From positions 372,001-436,000 of the forward strand of contig NZ_BCTN01000001.1 of NCBI RefSeq assembly GCF_001571305.1: a stretch of DNA of 64,000 nt. Direction: 5' to 3'. Position numbers and translations under genes: made by a program. This document shows, piece after piece, positions 16,130 through 25,070 of this stretch; the first letter of the stretch is position 1, and each line of letters opens with the position of its first letter. The notes beneath the pieces were generated by a model. The model saw only the letters and a list, made by a program, of their open reading frames with translations. It was not told the DNA's origin and made no database searches. This stretch comes from Erwinia persicina NBRC 102418 (GTDB lineage: Bacteria; Pseudomonadota; Gammaproteobacteria; Enterobacterales; Enterobacteriaceae).

Positions 16130-19100
16130 ATGACGACAAAAAATGTATCATCTGTAACATCCCCGCATTCGCAATGGGTTAACGCCCTGTTGCTGGGGTT
16201 GTTAAGTTTTGTCGTCACTTTTTACTGCCTTGAGCTGATCAAGGTCAGCGGTCAGATCTCGCCGCTGTGGTTTTCCACGGCGCTGATGACTATCGTGGTG
16301 TTCCGTCATCCGCTACACCGCCTGCCCCTGCTGCTGCTGGGCTGCGTTCTCGGCGTCTCGCTGGCGAACGCTATGGTCATCGGCCCTTCGCTGGCCAACC
16401 TGAAGTTCCCGCTGGTCAATCTGCTCCAGGCACTGCTGGGAGGCGCCCTGCTGCGCCTGCTGCTGGATCGTGACAAACCGCTGAACTCACTGTTCAGCTG
16501 GTGCAAAATGATGGTTGCCGTCGGCGTTATGACGCCGCTGATCGGCGGGCTGCTGGCCAGCTGGCTGCTGCACTTTAACGGCCACTCGACGCTGCGGTTC
16601 TTCACCACCTGGACCATCTCTGAGGTGATAGGCATGCTGGCACTGGGCCCGGTTTGTCTGCTGTGGCAGCCGGATTATCTGCGCCGTCATCTGCGCCAGA
16701 ACGTGCTGTTTGAAACCCTGCTCACCCTGATGGTAACGCTGGCGCTGTGCTGGTTCTCACTGCGCTATATCCCCTGGCCATTTACCTTTGTCATTGTGAT
16801 CCTGTTTTACAGCGCGGTCCGTCTGCCCCGTTTTGAAGCCTTTGTGATCTACCTGGCGACCATCTCAATGATGTCGCTGATGCTGGCCCTGCAGTTGATC
16901 CCTGACGACATCACCAATGCCAGAATGCTGGTGTCCATGCCCTGGGTTCCGTTCCTGCTGGCGCTGATCCCCAGCCATATCATGACGCTGGTGATGCACT
17001 CGTTTCGCGAGGAGCGTAAGCATATCTCTGAAAGCGAAACGCGCTTTCGTCACGCCATGGAGTATTCAGCCATTGGTATGGCGCTGGTATCGACTCGCGG
17101 CGACTGGATGCAGGTCAATCCGTCCCTGTGCAAAATACTGGGTTACAACAGAGCTGAGCTGAGCACCCATAACTTCCAGGCGCTGACCCACCCCGCCGAT
17201 CTCGACGCCGATCTGGAACAGATGCAGGCTCTGCTGGCAGGCGAGATTAAAAGCTACAGTCTGGAGAAGCGCTACATCCACAAAAATGGCCAGATCCTCT
17301 GGGTCCTGCTGGCCATGTCACTGGTGCGTGATAGCGAACAACAGCCCCTCTATTTTATTGCGCAGATTGAAGATATTTCCGATCTGAAAAAGACCGAAGA
17401 GGTGAACCAGCGGCTGATGGAACGCATTACCCTGGCGAATGAAGCCGGCGGGATTGGCGTCTGGGAGTGGGACTTACAAAACGGGGTGATGAGCTGGGAT
17501 AAGCGTATGTTTCAGCTCTATCAGATGCCAGCCAATGCACAGGCCTCCTATCAGGACTGGGTCAAAAGGTTGCATCCGGCCGACCGCGAGGGCGCTATCC
17601 GCATGTTTGATAACGCGGCTAAAAATGCCACACCGGTTGATGTTGAATTTCGTATTAATACGGAGACCGGCGTGCGTCATATCCGTGCTCAGTGCAATAT
17701 TTTGCTGGACCGGAATGGCAACGTCGAGCGTATGCTCGGTATAAATCAGGACATTACCGCCCTGCGTCTGCTTACCAACGCCCTTTACGAAGAGAAAGAG
17801 CGTATGCATATCACCCTGGATGCCATCGGTGAAGCGGTGATCAGCACCGATGAAGAGATGCGGGTGATCTTTATGAACCCGGTGGCGGAAAAAATGAGTG
17901 GCTGGCTCCAGCATCAGGCATCAGGTATCCCCCTGAGCGAAATCCTGCACCTGACCCAGGGCAGCCAGGGGCCGGAGCGTAAAAATCTGCTGCTGTGCGA
18001 CCTGCCACAGCAGAAAACCCCGGGAGAGCCCGATGCGGAGCTGGTGCTGCATAACCGCTCCGGTGAGCAGTTCGCTGTCCATTACAGCCTGTCACCACTG
18101 AAAACCCTGGCCGGTGAAAACATCGGCAGCGTGATGGTTATCCAGGACGTCAGCGAATCCCGTGAAATGCTGAAACGACTTAGTTACAGTGCCTCCCATG
18201 ATATGCTGACGCGCCTGCCTAATCGCGTCAGCTTCGAACATCAGCTTAAACGCCTGACCCTCTCCGGCACAGAGCAGCAGCACGTGCTGGTGTTTCTCGA
18301 TCTCGATCGCTTTAAATCCGTCAACGATACCGCGGGCCATGCGGCCGGTGATGCCCTGCTGCGGGACATTGCTGGCGTGATGCAGCGCCATCTGGGAACG
18401 GGCGATTTCCTCGCCCGCCTCGGTGGTGATGAGTTTGGCGTCCTGCTGCCGGACTGTACGCTGAAGCAGGCTGGCGAGACAGTGGGTCGGATTATCAGCG
18501 CCGTTAACGATTATGGTTTCCTGTGGGAAGGCCGGGTACATCACGTCGGCGCCAGCGCCGGTCTCACCCCCGTCAGCGCGGACAGTGTCAGCGCCAGTGA
18601 ACTGATGGCACAGGCCGATTTGGCCTGTTACCACGCCAAGCATAACGGGCGCGGCCGACTGTCCGTCTACGAAAGCCACCTGCTGAAACGGCTGAAGCCG
18701 GAAATGAGCCGCGTGCAAAATGAACAGATTATTGCTCAGCAACCTATGCGTCTGCAGGTCTGGGCCGCCTCTCCGCCAGGAAAAATCCATGCCACCAGTT
18801 TCTGGCTGGCAGAAATGCAGCTGTTTACGCCAGAGGGAGATGAAATTGAAGAGACCAGCTTCCGCGCCGGGCTGCAGGACAGCGATCTTTTTGTCGAACT
18901 GGACCGGAAGCTGATCAGGGAGTTCTTCCAGAACTATGCGCAGGGGACCATCAGTAAAGGCCTGACCCTGACACTGCCGGTCTCCGGCTTTGGGCTGTGC
19001 GATGACCGTTTCATTAACGATACGCTGGACCAGTTTGCACGCTACCGCGTACCGGCCAATACCCTCTGGTTTGCCATCAATGCCGATGTTCTCAGCCAGC

Positions 19101-19465
19101 CTGATGAGGCACTGCACCGCAACATTGCCCGCCTTCGCGCCGCCGGCAGCCGGATTGTCCTGCGCGACTTTGGCCGCAATCTGGATGCGTTTAACCAGCT
19201 ACCCGCCGACGAGATTGACTATCTTTACCTCGCCAGCGAGCTGGTGGCCAACGTCCACTGCAACCTGATGGATGAGATGATGGTGTCGATCATTCACGGC
19301 CACGCCAGGCGGCTGGGTATTGCTACTCTGGCCGGGCCCGTAGAGCTGCCGGTGGCCCTTAACACCCTCTCCTCCATTGGCATCGACATGGTGTGGGGCG
19401 ACACCATCGCGCCCCGTCAGTCGCTGTCATCGATGCTGATGAACAGCTACTTCGCCATCAAATAA
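16130..19465 (+). CDS. dgcE: Diguanylate cyclase DgcE (YegE): MASE1, PAS repeats, GGDEF and degenerate EAL
   Basis: Very large inner-membrane enzyme of 1111 residues that makes cyclic di-GMP. The order is an N-terminal MASE1 membrane domain (about 10-300), PAS domains (starting near F-R-H-A-M-E-Y-S-A-I-G-M, L-A-N-E-A-G-G-I-G-V-W-E-W and T-L-D-A-I-G-E-A-V-I-S-T), a GGDEF domain and a C-terminal EAL-like domain. G-G-D-E-F is intact at 765-769. The inhibitory-site arginine expected at 756 is a glycine (G-T-G-D instead of RxxD). The EAL part lacks E-A-L and has R-D-F-G-R-N where D-D-F-G is usual, so phosphodiesterase activity is unlikely. The ATG at 16130 was chosen because homologues start here; upstream in-frame sequence is not MASE1-like. 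In E. coli DgcE feeds the CsgD biofilm pathway. Confidence 0.93.
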   Translation: MTTKNVSSVTSPHSQWVNALLLGLLSFVVTFYCLELIKVSGQISPLWFSTALMTIVVFRHPLHRLPLLLLGCVLGVSLANAMVIGPSLANLKFPLVNLLQALLGGALLRLLLDRDKPLNSLFSWCKMMVAVGVMTPLIGGLLASWLLHFNGHSTLRFFTTWTISEVIGMLALGPVCLLWQPDYLRRHLRQNVLFETLLTLMVTLALCWFSLRYIPWPFTFVIVILFYSAVRLPRFEAFVIYLATISMMSLMLALQLIPDDITNARMLVSMPWVPFLLALIPSHIMTLVMHSFREERKHISESETRFRHAMEYSAIGMALVSTRGDWMQVNPSLCKILGYNRAELSTHNFQALTHPADLDADLEQMQALLAGEIKSYSLEKRYIHKNGQILWVLLAMSLVRDSEQQPLYFIAQIEDISDLKKTEEVNQRLMERITLANEAGGIGVWEWDLQNGVMSWDKRMFQLYQMPANAQASYQDWVKRLHPADREGAIRMFDNAAKNATPVDVEFRINTETGVRHIRAQCNILLDRNGNVERMLGINQDITALRLLTNALYEEKERMHITLDAIGEAVISTDEEMRVIFMNPVAEKMSGWLQHQASGIPLSEILHLTQGSQGPERKNLLLCDLPQQKTPGEPDAELVLHNRSGEQFAVHYSLSPLKTLAGENIGSVMVIQDVSESREMLKRLSYSASHDMLTRLPNRVSFEHQLKRLTLSGTEQQHVLVFLDLDRFKSVNDTAGHAAGDALLRDIAGVMQRHLGTGDFLARLGGDEFGVLLPDCTLKQAGETVGRIISAVNDYGFLWEGRVHHVGASAGLTPVSADSVSASELMAQADLACYHAKHNGRGRLSVYESHLLKRLKPEMSRVQNEQIIAQQPMRLQVWAASPPGKIHATSFWLAEMQLFTPEGDEIEETSFRAGLQDSDLFVELDRKLIREFFQNYAQGTISKGLTLTLPVSGFGLCDDRFINDTLDQFARYRVPANTLWFAINADVLSQPDEALHRNIARLRAAGSRIVLRDFGRNLDAFNQLPADEIDYLYLASELVANVHCNLMDEMMVSIIHGHARRLGIATLAGPVELPVALNTLSSIGIDMVWGDTIAPRQSLSSMLMNSYFAIK

Positions 19466-19472
19466 TTTCCCC

Positions 19473-20888
19473 TTACTGCGGCTCGCGCTGACAGGCCTTA
19501 CTGATCCAGCCCCGCACCTTCGCATCCTGCTCCGCGTCGGTCAGCAGCTGCGCGCTGGCCGACAGCAGCGGCGCACAGCGCAGCCCGGCTTTCAGCATGA
19601 TATGCAGGGTGTGCGGATCATCTTCATAGCGAAAGACCGCCAGCATCTGCTTCGGCGTCAGGGTCACCCCCTGAGCAATGGCGCTGGCCAGCACCTGCTG
19701 GAGCACGCTGGTGGTTTCGTCGCGGTAGCGCCAGTTCCCCCGGGCTTCATCAATCAGGGCATTGGTCATCCCTTTCTGACCGAATTGCCTTTCCGGCTCA
19801 AGGTAATGATCCCAGACAATCAGCCCGCTGTTGAGTAACGCCGCCCGGGTCTGAGGTGGAGCATACTTAATCATCCAGGCCATCAGTGTCAGATCGCGCC
19901 CGCTGCCGTCGGACAGCGTTTGCTCAAGCAGCAACGGCTGCTGACGCACTGCCGCCATCAGCGTTGCGGTGTCGTCATTCAGCGCCAGCAGCATCAGCCG
20001 CCAGAGGCCCTGCGGGGCAGGCTCATACGCCAGCAGGAAATTCGCCGTGCTGCCCATACCTGTAAACAGGGCGGTGGTCATGTAGGAGGGGGCGTCCGGG
20101 AGACGGGGCTTTATCCAGTCAGGGCGCGCCGCCAGCAGCTGGGCCATCGTCGCATAAAAACGCTGCTGCCGCGCCTCGCCCGCAGGCGGCTCGTGACGCA
20201 GATCGCGCAGCGGATCGTAATCAAAGGTCAGGGACTGGATCTGAGCCGGGGTCATCACCGAGAAAAACAGCCTCAGGGCGACCGCATTGTGGCTTTCAAT
20301 CGCATTGCTGAGGACTGAGTAGCCATTTTCCCCCTTATCCAGCGGCGAAAGTCCGCGCCGGATAAAATAACGCAGGGTCTGTTCGGGATACACTTTTGCC
20401 GCTGCGCGGTAAAACAGCTCGCGGGCACTGTCATCAGGGAGTCGGTTCAGCTGCGTGATGGCCCCCTGCTCCAGCAACGTCAGGTTATGTTGCATCTGCC
20501 GCTCGTGCTGCGTCCATGCCATGGTGCTCTGATGGCCCGGGTTAAACCAGAAGGCGGCGGTCAGGACGGTAAACAGTAGCCATCCGGTGACCAGCGCGCG
20601 CACCGGCGGAGCATCACGTCGCTGCCAGCGTGCCATCAGCAGCGTAAGCCAGGTCAGCAGGCTCACCAGTAACAGCAGTATCTCATGCGCAAACTCCACG
20701 ACCCTCAGCCCACCCGGCCAGAGTAACAGCGCAATGATCAGCGACTGCGGTAGCAGCGACGCCAGCAGCACCCAGCGGGAGCGGGTATGACGCCAGCGCA
20801 GGGCCAGCACCAGCGCCGTGATCCCAAGGACCAGAGGGGCAATCGTCAGTGACACCAGGATTAAAAATACAGACAAGCTCACATCCAC
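19473..20888 (-). CDS. Membrane protein with ankyrin-like repeats, function unknown
   Basis: Protein of 471 residues. The first 130 residues hold about four hydrophobic segments. From about residue 165 there are helical repeats of ankyrin type: L-R-Y-F-I-R-R-G-L-S-P-L-D-K-G-E-N-G-Y-S is followed by V-L-S-N-A-I-E-S-H-N-A-V-A-L-R-L-F-F, and similar units appear further on, ending with H-I-M-L-K-A-G-L-R-C. The domain should face the cytoplasm and bind a partner protein. It is convergent with dgcE (seven bases between stops) and divergent from yegD. I do not recognise a characterised homologue, and it is absent from this position in E. coli. Confidence 0.75.
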   Translation of the reverse strand: MDVSLSVFLILVSLTIAPLVLGITALVLALRWRHTRSRWVLLASLLPQSLIIALLLWPGGLRVVEFAHEILLLLVSLLTWLTLLMARWQRRDAPPVRALVTGWLLFTVLTAAFWFNPGHQSTMAWTQHERQMQHNLTLLEQGAITQLNRLPDDSARELFYRAAAKVYPEQTLRYFIRRGLSPLDKGENGYSVLSNAIESHNAVALRLFFSVMTPAQIQSLTFDYDPLRDLRHEPPAGEARQQRFYATMAQLLAARPDWIKPRLPDAPSYMTTALFTGMGSTANFLLAYEPAPQGLWRLMLLALNDDTATLMAAVRQQPLLLEQTLSDGSGRDLTLMAWMIKYAPPQTRAALLNSGLIVWDHYLEPERQFGQKGMTNALIDEARGNWRYRDETTSVLQQVLASAIAQGVTLTPKQMLAVFRYEDDPHTLHIMLKAGLRCAPLLSASAQLLTDAEQDAKVRGWISKACQREPQ

Positions 20889-21058
20889 TCCCTGCCCTCT
20901 GCCGGATGGCAGGGCGGTTATTCCATTTTGTGGACGCGATTCTATACAAAGCCGAGCGATAAATAAAAGACGACGTCGTAAACCTTCTCTTGCCGCTTGC
21001 GCCGCCAGCGCACTCAGGCTAAAGTCGCCCCCTTTTTTCCCACTCAGCGGAGGAAACG

Positions 21059-22411
21059 ATGTTTATCGGTTTCGACTACGGTACGGCAAACTGCTCGATT
21101 GCCATCATGGAAAACGGTGCCCCTAAGCTGCTGCCGTTAGAGCAGGACTCGCCTTATTTACCCTCAATGCTGTGTGCGCCCACCCGTGATGCCGTCAGCG
21201 AATGGCTGTTCCGTCATCATCAGGTCCCTACTCCACAGGCAGAAAACCAGGCGCTGCTGCGCCGTGCGCTGGCGTTTAACCGCGAAGAGGATATCGACGT
21301 CCTGCCGGGCAGCGTTAAGTTCGGCCTCGCGTCACTGGCACAGTATATGGATGACCCGGAGGACGTGTGGTTTGTGAAATCCCCGAAATCGTTCCTCGGG
21401 GCCAGCGGGCTGAAACCACAGCAGGTCGCTTTCTTCGAAGATCTGGTCTGCGCCATGATGCTGCACATCCGCCAGACGGCGGAAAGCCACCTGAATGAGC
21501 GCGTCACTCAGGCGGTGATCGGTCGTCCCGTCAACTTCCAGGGGCTGGGCGGTGATGACGCCAACCAGCAGGCGGAAGGTATCCTTGCGCGCGCGGCCAG
21601 CCGCGCCGGTTTCCAGGAGGTGGTTTTCCAGTTTGAACCCGTGGCAGCCGGGCTGGATTTTGAAGCGACGCTGACGAAAGAAACGCGGGTGCTGGTGGTG
21701 GATATCGGCGGGGGAACCACCGACTGCTCCATGCTGCTGATGGGGCCGCAGTGGCACGATAAAGCGGATCGCGGCGACAGTCTGCTGGGTCACAGCGGCT
21801 GTCGCGTGGGGGGAAACGACCTCGATATCATGCTGGCGTTTAAAGAACTGATGCCACTGCTGGGGCTGGGCGGTGAAACCGTGAAAGGCACCGGGCTGCC
21901 GGCCCTGCCGTGGTGGAATGCCGTCGCGATTAATGATGTCCCGGCGCAGAGTGACTTCTATGCCGCCGCCTCACGCAAACAGTTGCAGGATCTGATCCGC
22001 GATGCTGCCGAACCGGCTAAAGTACAGCGACTGCTTAAAGTCTGGCAGCAGCGGCTGGGCTATCGTCTGGTGCGCGCCGCCGAAGAGAGCAAGATCATCC
22101 TGTCGCAGCGTGACGAGGTTCAGACCGCGCTGGACTTTATCGATGCCGGACTGGAAACGGGCATCAGCGTTGCCGCACTGGAAACGGCCATCAGCCAGCC
22201 GCTTGAGCGCATTCAGGAGCAGGTCACCCTGGCCTTAAATACCAGCGGCACGCGCCCTGACGTGATTTATCTGACGGGCGGCAGCGCGAAGTCGCCGGTG
22301 CTGCGTGCGGCATTACAGCAGCAGCTGCCGGATATTCCGCTGGCCAGCGGCGATGACTTCGGCTCCGTTACCGCGGGCCTCGCACGCTGGGCGCAGGTGA
22401 TGTTCCGTTAA
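21059..22411 (+). CDS. yegD: Hsp70-family protein YegD
   Basis: Protein of 450 residues, the E. coli length, consisting of an actin-like ATPase fold without the Hsp70 substrate-binding domain. Conserved phosphate loops appear as F-I-G-F-D-Y-G-T-A-N-C-S at the N-terminus, V-V-D-I-G-G-G-T-T-D-C-S in the middle and Y-L-T-G-G-S-A-K-S near the C-terminus. G-R-P-V-N-F-Q-G matches the YegD subgroup. Its physiological role is not known; it is described as a DnaK-like chaperone relative. It is divergent from the ankyrin-like gene, with a 170-base shared upstream region. Confidence 0.92.
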   Translation: MFIGFDYGTANCSIAIMENGAPKLLPLEQDSPYLPSMLCAPTRDAVSEWLFRHHQVPTPQAENQALLRRALAFNREEDIDVLPGSVKFGLASLAQYMDDPEDVWFVKSPKSFLGASGLKPQQVAFFEDLVCAMMLHIRQTAESHLNERVTQAVIGRPVNFQGLGGDDANQQAEGILARAASRAGFQEVVFQFEPVAAGLDFEATLTKETRVLVVDIGGGTTDCSMLLMGPQWHDKADRGDSLLGHSGCRVGGNDLDIMLAFKELMPLLGLGGETVKGTGLPALPWWNAVAINDVPAQSDFYAAASRKQLQDLIRDAAEPAKVQRLLKVWQQRLGYRLVRAAEESKIILSQRDEVQTALDFIDAGLETGISVAALETAISQPLERIQEQVTLALNTSGTRPDVIYLTGGSAKSPVLRAALQQQLPDIPLASGDDFGSVTAGLARWAQVMFR

Positions 22412-22417
22412 CCGTTC

Positions 22418-22448
22418 GCGATCTGACCGGGCTGCCCGGTCAGATCGC
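22418..22448. terminator. Perfect 14-base inverted repeat between yegD and the MFS gene
   Basis: GCGATCTGACCGGG and CCCGGTCAGATCGC form a perfect 14-base stem with a CTG loop. The right arm overlaps the stop codon of the convergent MFS gene. It probably ends transcription from both sides, although neither side has a T-run. Confidence 0.7.
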
Positions 22449-23636
22449 TGAATGCGCCCGTCCCGCCCGCCACCAGAGGAGCAGCGACAACAGGGCCACC
22501 CCGCCCAGCACGCTGAACGCCGCGCTGAACGAGTAGCGCGTGGCAATGAATCCGGCCAGCGCCGGACTGAACGCCGCCCCGGCCCCCTGCATAAACATAA
22601 TAATGCTCTGCCCCGCATTAACATGCCCTGTGCCTTTCAGCACGCTGACCACGTATCCCGGCAGCGCCACGCCGAGAATGCCCGCCGCCAGCCCGTCCAT
22701 AATCTGTACCGGGATCATCGCCAGTGGCTCGGCAAATCCGGCGGCAATCGCGGCACGGAAGGGAAGCACCATCAGCGCCACCATGATCAGGCGCCGGTAG
22801 CCATATTGCTCAATACGCGCGGCAGTAAACAGCGCCACCGGGATCATCACGCACTGCGAAATCACCACCGTGGCAGCCGCATACAGCCCGGGGTTAATGG
22901 CCCCGGGACCGGTTGCCGAGGCGACGCGCATACTTAACATTGGCAGCAGCGCGGCATTGGAAAGATGGAAAAGCAGCAGGGTCAGCCCGGTAATCAGCAA
23001 CAGCGGATTTTTTATCAGTACCGACAGGCGTGGTACCGACGTGGCCTCCTGCGCAGAGGTCAGTCCACGGGCAACGGCATGATCGATATCCTGTTCACGA
23101 ATGGCAAGAACCGCAACGGAGGTCAGCACCGCCATGCCGGTCATCAACACAAAAACGGCCCCAATGCCACTGTACCAGCTGGCGACGCCTGCCAGCACCG
23201 CCGCCGTCATATTCCCGCCATGATTAAACGCTTCATTTCGTCCCATCTGGCGGTTAAAACCGGCCTCCCCGGTAATCCCCAGCGTGATACCCGCCAGCGC
23301 CGGGCCGATAAAGGCGGCGGCGATGCCGGTGGCTATCTGCGATAGCGTAACGGCAACCGGCTCAGGGCGATACCACAGCCACAGCGTAGCCGCCGTTATC
23401 AGGGCACAGCAGACCAGCAACCACAGACGTTTGCGGGTGGTGGCATCGATCATGATCCCGGCGGGAATAGTGACCAGCAGACCGGCCAGGCCGCCGGCGG
23501 TCATCACCAGGCCAATATCATCCGGCGTCCACTGCCTGTCGGTGAGAAAAATGCCTAAAAAAGGCCCAAGACCATCACGCACATCGGCAAGAAAAAAGCT
23601 CATCAGGCACAACGCCTGAAGCGATCGTTGGGACAT
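22440..23636 (-). CDS. MFS transporter, substrate unknown
   Basis: Inner-membrane protein of 398 residues with about twelve hydrophobic segments. The loop between segments 2 and 3 reads P-A-G-I-M-I-D-A-T-T-R-K-R, a variant of the MFS G-x-x-x-D-R motif. It resembles drug/metabolite efflux permeases, but the substrate cannot be read from sequence. I chose the ATG at 23636 because AGGGGA lies about seven bases upstream; an upstream in-frame start would add 25 residues with no ribosome binding site. It is downstream of the aldo/keto reductase gene on the same strand, but a strong terminator between them suggests separate transcription. Confidence 0.82.
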   Translation of the reverse strand: MSQRSLQALCLMSFFLADVRDGLGPFLGIFLTDRQWTPDDIGLVMTAGGLAGLLVTIPAGIMIDATTRKRLWLLVCCALITAATLWLWYRPEPVAVTLSQIATGIAAAFIGPALAGITLGITGEAGFNRQMGRNEAFNHGGNMTAAVLAGVASWYSGIGAVFVLMTGMAVLTSVAVLAIREQDIDHAVARGLTSAQEATSVPRLSVLIKNPLLLITGLTLLLFHLSNAALLPMLSMRVASATGPGAINPGLYAAATVVISQCVMIPVALFTAARIEQYGYRRLIMVALMVLPFRAAIAAGFAEPLAMIPVQIMDGLAAGILGVALPGYVVSVLKGTGHVNAGQSIIMFMQGAGAAFSPALAGFIATRYSFSAAFSVLGGVALLSLLLWWRAGRAHSAI

Positions 23637-23803
23637 GATATTTCCCCTGGCAGAAAGGTCAGTGAGACCGAAAATGGCACGAAAAGTTAAATATAAGATT
23701 CCGCCTATCATGCCTGAAAACGGTAATAAGTCACCGGGCAGGAGAGTAACGAATTGAAACCGGGTGAAAAAATATCGGCCAGACCCGGGGTGACGGCCGG
23801 GCG

Positions 23804-23828
23804 AAAAAAGGCCCGCGAAGGCGGGCCT
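23804..23828 (-). terminator. Rho-independent terminator after the aldo/keto reductase gene
   Basis: On the minus strand AGGCCCGC pairs with GCGGGCCT around a CTTC tetraloop, followed directly by a run of six T residues. It starts 25 bases after the aldo/keto reductase stop codon. This is the clearest intrinsic terminator in the window. Confidence 0.92.
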
Positions 23829-23852
23829 GATGTGCGTAATATTCAGCGACGT

Positions 23853-24815
23853 TTAGTAGCTGCTGACTTCCGACAGCAGACGAAGATCCTCATCTTTCAG
23901 TCTGAGAACGGCGGCTTTCGCCAGTTCGTCGACCTGCGTAAGCGACGTGGCGCTGACAATCGGCGCGGTGACCGACGGACGGGCAATCTGCCAGGCCAGT
24001 GCCACCTGCGCAGGCGAGGCATGACGGGCATCCGCTATCTGCACCAGTGCATTGACGATTTTCAGGCCGCGATCGTTCAGATACTTCTCGACGACGCCCT
24101 GGCCGCGGGCGCTTTTCGCCGCATCCTCTTTACTGCGGTATTTGCCACTGAGGAAGCCGCTGGCAAGGGAGTAGTAGTTAATGACGCCGAGGCCGTGTTC
24201 CACCGCCACCTGCTCCAGCCCGCTCTCATAACCGGCACGATCGTAGAGGTTATATTCCGGCTGCAGCGTTTCATACCGCGCCAGCCCGTTGTCAGCACTG
24301 ATTTTCAGCGCCTCACGCAGGCGGTCATCAGCATAGTTAGAGGCACCGATAGCACGCACCTTACCTTCTTTGATTAACGCATCGAACGCGGCCAGGGTCT
24401 CCTGCAGCGGCGTATCGGCATCATCACGGTGAGCCTGATACAGATCAATGTAGTCGGTTTGCAGACGTTTCAGCGAGGCGTCCACCGCCTGGCGAATATA
24501 GGCAGGTGCCAGCCCGGTTTTGCCATCCCCGAGATCCATTCCCACTTTGGTCGCCAGCACTATCTGGTCACGTTTACCGCTTTTTTTCAGCCAGTTACCA
24601 ATAATGACTTCTGATTCACCACCTTTATTACCCGGTGCCCAGCGAGAGTAGACATCCGCCGTATCAATAAAGTTAAGCCCCTTCTCCACCAGCGCATCCA
24701 GCAGAGAAAACGAGGTCTGTTCATCGATGGTCCAGCCGAACACATTACCACCAAAGGTCAGCACCGGAACCTGGATACCGGAGCGGCCCAGTTGGCGATG
24801 TTCTAAAGTACTCAT
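23853..24815 (-). CDS. Aldo/keto reductase
   Basis: NAD(P)H-dependent oxidoreductase of 320 residues with a TIM-barrel fold. The AKR tetrad is present: Asp and Tyr in F-I-D-T-A-D-V-Y, Lys in L-A-T-K-V-G and His in D-L-Y-Q-A-H-R-D-D. A C-terminal P-I-V-S-A-T-S-L-T-Q provides the cofactor-binding loop. The D-V-Y-S-R-W insert and N-terminal L-G-R-S-G-I-Q-V place it in the bacterial AKR11/YdjG-like group. Substrates are unknown. AGGAGG lies about seven bases before the ATG. Confidence 0.87.
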   Translation of the reverse strand: MSTLEHRQLGRSGIQVPVLTFGGNVFGWTIDEQTSFSLLDALVEKGLNFIDTADVYSRWAPGNKGGESEVIIGNWLKKSGKRDQIVLATKVGMDLGDGKTGLAPAYIRQAVDASLKRLQTDYIDLYQAHRDDADTPLQETLAAFDALIKEGKVRAIGASNYADDRLREALKISADNGLARYETLQPEYNLYDRAGYESGLEQVAVEHGLGVINYYSLASGFLSGKYRSKEDAAKSARGQGVVEKYLNDRGLKIVNALVQIADARHASPAQVALAWQIARPSVTAPIVSATSLTQVDELAKAAVLRLKDEDLRLLSEVSSY

Positions 24816-25070
24816 AATGATCCTCCTGATTAGAAGCCAGTAACGCAGCCCGTAAGTCTAACAAAGAACCCGGATCCTGCTTCGTCCATTTGTGGCAATG
24901 TATTTACCAGAAAAGATAAAAAAGAAACGATGCCGCCGCGACAGTGGTAAAGGATACAGTTATCCTTAATTCCTTCATTTTTCAGCGGTTGAAATTCGCT
25001 ATCCTGACAAAATTCGGGACACCTTTTTGTCCTGCCTGGGCATGAGCCTGATCCACTGAGAGCCAACAAC

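Noticed and set aside
24816-25070. Possible BaeR box before mdtA
   Set aside because: TTTTTCAGCGGTTGA shares only the first six bases with the E. coli BaeR motif; the match is too weak.
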